NCBI RefSeq assembly: GCF_040802235.1 | Contig: NC_133157.1 | Location: forward strand, 91,560,001-91,624,000 | Length of the DNA stretch: 64,000 bases | Source: Manis javanica | Taxonomy: Eukaryota; Chordata; Mammalia; Pholidota; Manidae | Direction of reading: 5' to 3' | Shown: one piece after another, positions 59,670 through 64,000 of the stretch | Position numbering within the stretch: position 1 is the first letter of the stretch | Layout of the letters: every line of letters starts with the position of its first letter | Notes under the pieces: generated by a model | Told to the model about the DNA's origin: nothing | Databases searched by the model: none | What the model saw: only the letters and a program-made list of their open reading frames with translations | Program-made: the position numbers and the translations under genes

Positions 59670-61240
59670 TGAGTACAATTAATACATACACAGTAATTAT
59701 AGTAATACTAACAGGTAGATTTAATTGGGCATCAGGAGCGAGCACTTTAGGGGGAAGAGTGATATTTATGTAACATGAAAGATTCAATAATAAAGTTTAG
59801 TATTATTCCTTTTGACAGTGCTTTCCAGGTAAATATATATCAGGTAAATAAGCCACATTAGTCAAATATTTTCTTGATGAAGAGAAGAAATTCTACTGAT
59901 ATGTTCCAGGGGCCCTCTGGAAAATATCACAGTTAATCGAGAGGTAAAAATACCTTTTAAATTTGGTCTTGGGAAGTTGTCAAAAGTTTTTAAGGCACTT
60001 GCCTAAATAGAATTATAGTTATTAAATAACACTTATTATTTAACTGGAATGATAATAAGAAAGTTTAAAAGCGAATGCAGAAGGTTACATAGTTGTTAAC
60101 AACACTTAGCTTAGTCTTTTTAATATTAAGATCTTATTTTCTTAAATAACTTGGCAAACTTTAAGAATTTTGGTTACCACAAAAATTCTCAGGCTGTTTG
60201 CAGATATGTACATTGTTATAGATTAATACAGTATTATTATTAAAAGGTTTATTTGCTACACTTGTTTACTTATTTTTAGCAACTATGCTAAATTACTTAT
60301 AAAACTTTCACCACACATCAAAGTCAAGCCTTTCTTTAAGTATTTTCTTGGAATATTTAACAGGTAACATCAACTTAAATGACTTTAAGTAAACTTTGGC
60401 AGCTAATAACTATAAAGACATGTCCATTTCAGTTAAGCTTAAATTAGCATTAATGCATAATATTTTTTAATTAGATTTTCTGGAAGTTTTAGAATGCCCA
60501 GTTTTCACAAGTGCATGTTTTTAAATCAATTTTATTAATACCCTCCGGAGGTAGAAAAAATATATATATATATATATATATTTTACACACTTAGACACAC
60601 GAACATACAGACTGAGACATAATGACTACAGTTAGTAACACTCTTCATACAAATACATATACACAGACAAACTGACATAAAGATTTGAGTTTCTAATACT
60701 CAATGGTCTTCTTTCTTCTTAGTTTATTTGATGAAAAGTACTTCAGTTTTCAAGAATACACTCTACAGGCAAGCAGTTTACATAACTGGGTTAACGTTTA
60801 GACAGCCCCAGACTAACAGAGCCGCTGAAGGCTCTGAACTGATAGGGACCATGTGTGTCTAGGGGGCTGGAAATGAAATGCAAGTACAATTGTAGCTCCA
60901 GTCATTTAAAGCCAGGCTGTATTGCAGAAGATAAATTTCTTCTATCTCAGGGAGTTTAGTTTAAGACTTCTCAATTCTCAAAGACAGTGATGAACTTATT
61001 AAATAGAATAGATGTTCACTAAAAGAATTCAGAAAACTAGCTCTACATTGTAGCAGTTCATGGAACTCTTGACTATCCTCTTCCCTTGTGGCAAAATATA
61101 TTTAGCTGCATAACATTATATTGCATACTTCTTTCAGGGGCCAAGCCTCTCTAATCAGAGTTTGTACTGGGGCCAGGTTTGTGTGCAGAAGATAAGATAC
61201 TTCTTTTTAGAGTTTAGGGATCGAATTGCTCTCAGTTTTC
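59670..61240 (-). other. Internal AT-rich proviral segment without recognisable genes
   Basis: This is where protease, RT, RNase H, integrase and Env-SU would lie, which normally need over 4 kb; only about 1.6 kb is present and no motif such as DTG, YXDD or DDE was found. An (AT)n run lies at about 60558-60582. Confidence 0.6.
60556..60584. repeat. (AT)n microsatellite
   Basis: Simple alternating ta run inside the provirus. Confidence 0.9.
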
Positions 61241-61411
61241 CTAGTTTTTTCTGCCTGAGCGATTGTCATTCCTCAAGAGGCCCCTGCCTGTCTGATAAAT
61301 GCAGGGACTGTGTGACTTTTCCCCACCAGAGCCCTGATCTGAGTCACAGGCTTGTTTGGCTTCCCTGGGGCTGCTGAGGAGGCGTGTGCCTTCAATAGTT
61401 GTCTTAGAACG

Positions 61412-61540
61412 GCATTCTTTAGCCCAATGTAAACCGCGCCGGCATCGAGGGCAAACAGTTTTGGGGGAGGGGGGTGCTAGGTAGGTGAGACTGGATCCCT
61501 GTCGGACACTGGCGGGCAAAGTGTCCTGATTGAACAGCTG
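61412..61540 (-). pseudogene. Gag nucleocapsid remnant with CCHC zinc knuckle
   Basis: A complete knuckle CPRCRRGLHWAKEC (C-X2-C-X4-H-X4-C) lies at 61412-61453. The second half of a preceding knuckle (SGHFARQCP) is at about 61505-61533 in another frame, so a small frameshift separates them. Directly upstream the sequence jumps into the start of capsid, marking the deletion junction at about 61533. Confidence 0.75.
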
Positions 61541-62719
61541 TTTTTAAGTCTTTTAAGTGTTTAAGGTTAAGGCGGCGGTATTTCTGGGCTTTAGCTGGTT
61601 TTTCTATATGATCACCAGACTCTTCATTGTCTGAGGGCTCTCCCTCAGAACTCTGTTCTTGGTTTGGAATATCTGGGTCTTGGGAGTCTGGGGCGTTCTC
61701 GTCCTCGCTCTCCTCTCTGACTTCGGGGGGGTTTCTGGGCGGTGACCGCGGGTGAGCAGGCGACCACGAGTGATTGGGAAGGCTAGGATTGGGCTTTTAG
61801 GTTTCACTTTCTTTATGGGTTTTTTTTGGGGGAGTGAGGGAGTCTGCATGGGGTTTAATGATGTTAGTTCGGCGTCAAGGGCTTTACTCTCTTTAATGAG
61901 CTGAACATGTTCACGTTTTTGTTGCAAAATGTCTTTAAGTGAAGAAACTTCTTTGGTTAGAGAAATTTTTGCTTGTCGGATGGGGTCAATTGAAAGGGGG
62001 AATTTGTGAGATGACTCTAGATCAGGGATTTGAAATATAGGAGCACATTGAGGGGAAATAGGTTTGTATGGAGGGGGTCTGAAGCTTTTATTAGAGGCAC
62101 TATAAAGGGCTGGCACCGTAAGGCGCCAGGGGTCTTCATTTGCATGATAGTGGACAGCTTGTTCTTCTAAGGACTCTTCATTGTTTATGTTTAAATGATT
62201 TGTTTGGTGTCTTAAAGACGTGAGTGAAGGATAGATATTTGGGATTTTAGGAGGATCAGGTTTATCGTGCGTGTCTGGAGATTTTATATTAGGTTGAGGT
62301 TTAGGAGATTCTTTAATAGGAGCGGTGGGGTCTTCAGGGATATCTACGGATCCTGAAGGACAGGCAGAGGGTGGTCGGGAGTTTTCCTTAAGGGCTATTT
62401 CTCCTGTTTTAATTATATCTTTAATGTCAGGATCTTGAGAATGAACCTCAAGTATGTCGTGAATAAGGTTCTAGTAAGAAAATGCTGAAACAGGGACTTT
62501 TTCAGGGCCAAAGGTCTGATAAAAGTCTTGGAGGGCATCACCAACTCTTTTCCAACATTTATGATTGATAGTGCCTTCGAGGGGAAACCAGGGGCAAGTC
62601 TCATGAATAAAGGAAAAAAATTGTCTAAGATCTTTTCTTTTAACCCTTACTCCTCGTGTCCTGAGGGACTCCTTGAGTCCGCTAAGAAATACCTCGTGGG
62701 AGTTCAGTGAGTTGCCCAT
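61541..62719 (-). pseudogene. Gag matrix and spacer region, with stop and frameshift
   Basis: Gag starts with ATG at 62719-62717. [14 protein letters not shown] carries the Gly2 expected to be myristoylated; [11 protein letters not shown] and [13 protein letters not shown] are typical of betaretroviral matrix, which targets Gag to membranes. An in-frame TAG at 62471-62473 interrupts it. The same frame is then open, Pro-rich and Lys-rich, to about 61604, but in a run of seven G at 61725-61731 the acidic continuation moves to another frame, so a slip there is likely. Only a few residues of capsid start remain. Confidence 0.82.
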
Positions 62720-63224
62720 TTGGACGGCTGGGATTTCAACTCTATGTAACTTGGAATTATACTAATGCAGCCGCAACCATGCCAATGTTCTGAACTACTG
62801 GAGGCACTCTCATCAGCTCAGGCGAGCCCTTGCTTACGTAGGACAGTCGGCAAGTATAATCCGCTTGCTCGGACCCTCTAGGGCAGGGACTCTGTAGTCA
62901 GAGTCCCTTGTGCAGGCCCTAGAGGTGAACGACCATTAGCCCAAAGTAAGCACAAGGTTTTCAGAGAGGAACAACCAGAGGACAAAACAAGGAATAAATC
63001 GCGGCAGCAAACTAGAGGGAGGGGATCAGTGAGAACTCACAAGAGGTATTTAAGATGCTTGCTTGGGTGATGCGTCTACTCACCTCTCCGGGATCTGTAT
63101 TACGGACGGGTGATCCGCAGTGATCCTCAACGCAGAGTCCACATCAGGTCAATACCTGTGTGATGACTCAGAAGAATGCCTGGCCAGGGCTTCCGAGCAG
63201 ACGTTTCAGCAGGAGTCCCAGGGC

Positions 63225-63242
63225 CCCACGTTGGGCGCCAGT
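63225..63242 (-). promoter_or_regulatory. Primer-binding site, tRNA-Lys1,2 type
   Basis: On the - strand TGGCGCCCAACGTGGGGC follows the 5' LTR after a short spacer and matches the 3' end of tRNA-Lys1,2. Confidence 0.9.
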
Positions 63243-63626
63243 TGTCCCGGCCCGCGGGACGAACGTGGAGTGTGCCGGAGACGCCTGCAGAAATGAGACA
63301 AGCAAGAGACACAAAGAATGACCAGCAAGACAGGATGTCTGATCAAGCTGGCGAAGTTTATTGTTTACAGGCTCAATTTATACAAGTAGCAAGTAAGGGG
63401 TGGGTCAGGAGATAATTGGACCTTAGGTGGCGCTGGCGGGGAGGTGTTTTCACACATCCTCAAGGTCTCCCTATTTTCAGAGTGAGGAGTCTTGGCCCAT
63501 CTTCCAGGACAAGATATGTTTTTGTGAGCAGATAACTTCCAAGGACTGCACCGGTTGCTCTCAAGCTTGTGCTTTCCCATGCTGTGTTCAGACGTGGGGG
63601 AAGGGACATAGCCCCGGCTCCCAACA
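63243..63626 (-). mobile_element. 5' LTR of the ERVK-like provirus
   Basis: 384 bp, the same length as the 3' LTR and differing at one base (63585) by eye. Confidence 0.92.
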
Positions 63627-63632
63627 TCATGC
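63627..63632. repeat. Target-site duplication, right (TCATGC)
   Basis: Matches 58175-58180; 6 bp as usual for ERVK/betaretrovirus-like integration. Confidence 0.9.
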
Positions 63633-64000
63633 TAAGAAGTCAGGGAGCTGTTGGGTTGGACAAATGGGTGAAAAATTCAGATTTGTGTTTTAGAAAGCTC
63701 ACATTTATGTGGAAGGATAGACCAAACACAGGAAGTGAGTCAGCAGTCTACTGCAATTGTCCAGTCATGAAATGCCTGATGAGTAACAGTGAGAACAGAG
63801 GAAGGAGTCCACTCAGTGGGTATCTAGGTAGTGGCTTTAGCAAGACTCCATGCACTGGATGGACCTGTGGAGTGGGAGACAGGGAGAGGGCTGTGATGGC
63901 TGAGTAGATCATGCCCCATATATTTCCTCAGATTTCAGTATTATTGACTATTAGAACTAGTAATGATATTGGAAATGACTTAATTGAATCTCTCTCCAAA
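63633..64000 (-). other. RPH3A: RPH3A intron, continuation past the provirus
   Basis: Continues the DNA interrupted at 58180. No exon or named repeat seen. Confidence 0.5.

Larger units (their letters stand above)
58181..63626 (-). mobile_element. Young betaretrovirus-like (ERVK) provirus lacking capsid and pol
   Basis: 5.4 kb from LTR to LTR with a perfect 6-bp target duplication. The 384-bp LTRs differ at one base by eye (C at 58523, T at 63585). The primer site matches tRNA-Lys1,2. Gag matrix, an acidic middle region and part of nucleocapsid remain; most of capsid, all recognisable protease, RT and integrase, and the Env surface subunit are missing; an Env transmembrane remnant lies near the 3' LTR. 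It is in the sense orientation within an RPH3A intron. Structure and LTR identity suggest recent movement by proteins supplied from elsewhere (inference). Confidence 0.9.

Overview
The window is nuclear DNA from a placental mammal. It shows spliced genes with GT/AG introns, a CpG-island promoter, LINE-1 copies, several endogenous retroviruses (ERVs) and ancient MIR/L2/DNA-transposon fossils. I saw no Alu, B1/B2, Bov-tA or carnivore tRNA-Lys SINE, and the recent repeats are L1 and ERV. That would suit a SINE-poor lineage such as pangolins, but this is only a guess.

Layout. (1) 1-9470 is a nested stack: a degraded L1 (1-4965), then an ERV remnant with an env transmembrane fragment and an LTR (about 4975-9461), whose LTR is split by a second provirus (6704-9390, tRNA-Phe primer site, 5-bp target duplication). 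(2) 9470-11340 is intergenic with L2/MIR fossils. (3) 11341-39073 holds the 5' half of SGSM1 (RUN/TBC Rab-GAP family), exons 1-9 on the + strand, from a CpG island at about 12040-12560. The copy looks dead: a lost splice acceptor, in-frame stops in exons 2 and 5, opposing small deletions in exons 7 and 8, and a 13-nt deletion in exon 9. Introns carry L1, MaLR, ERV LTR and Tigger pieces and an exact 149-bp duplication. (4) 39692-45677 is a nearly full-length L1 with intact ORF1, broken ORF2 and clean target duplications. (5) 47771-49466 holds exons 2 and 1 of an OAS1-like gene on the - strand, also broken, but with a conserved-looking interferon element upstream. (6) 55193-56238 holds the last two coding exons of RPH3A on the - strand, intact. 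(7) 58181-63626 is a - strand betaretrovirus-like provirus with almost identical LTRs, a Lys-1,2 primer site and a 6-bp target duplication, but no capsid or pol.

The RPH3A then OAS1 order and orientation match human 12q24.13, while SGSM1 is a 22q11 gene in human. Both SGSM1 and OAS1 are cut off facing each other: SGSM1 exons 10 onward and OAS1 exons 3 onward are not visible between them. The most interesting feature is therefore an apparent evolutionary breakpoint between about 39.1 and 47.8 kb that joins two truncated, decayed genes. The intact target duplications of the L1 in that gap argue that this L1 arrived by ordinary retrotransposition and did not itself make the join.
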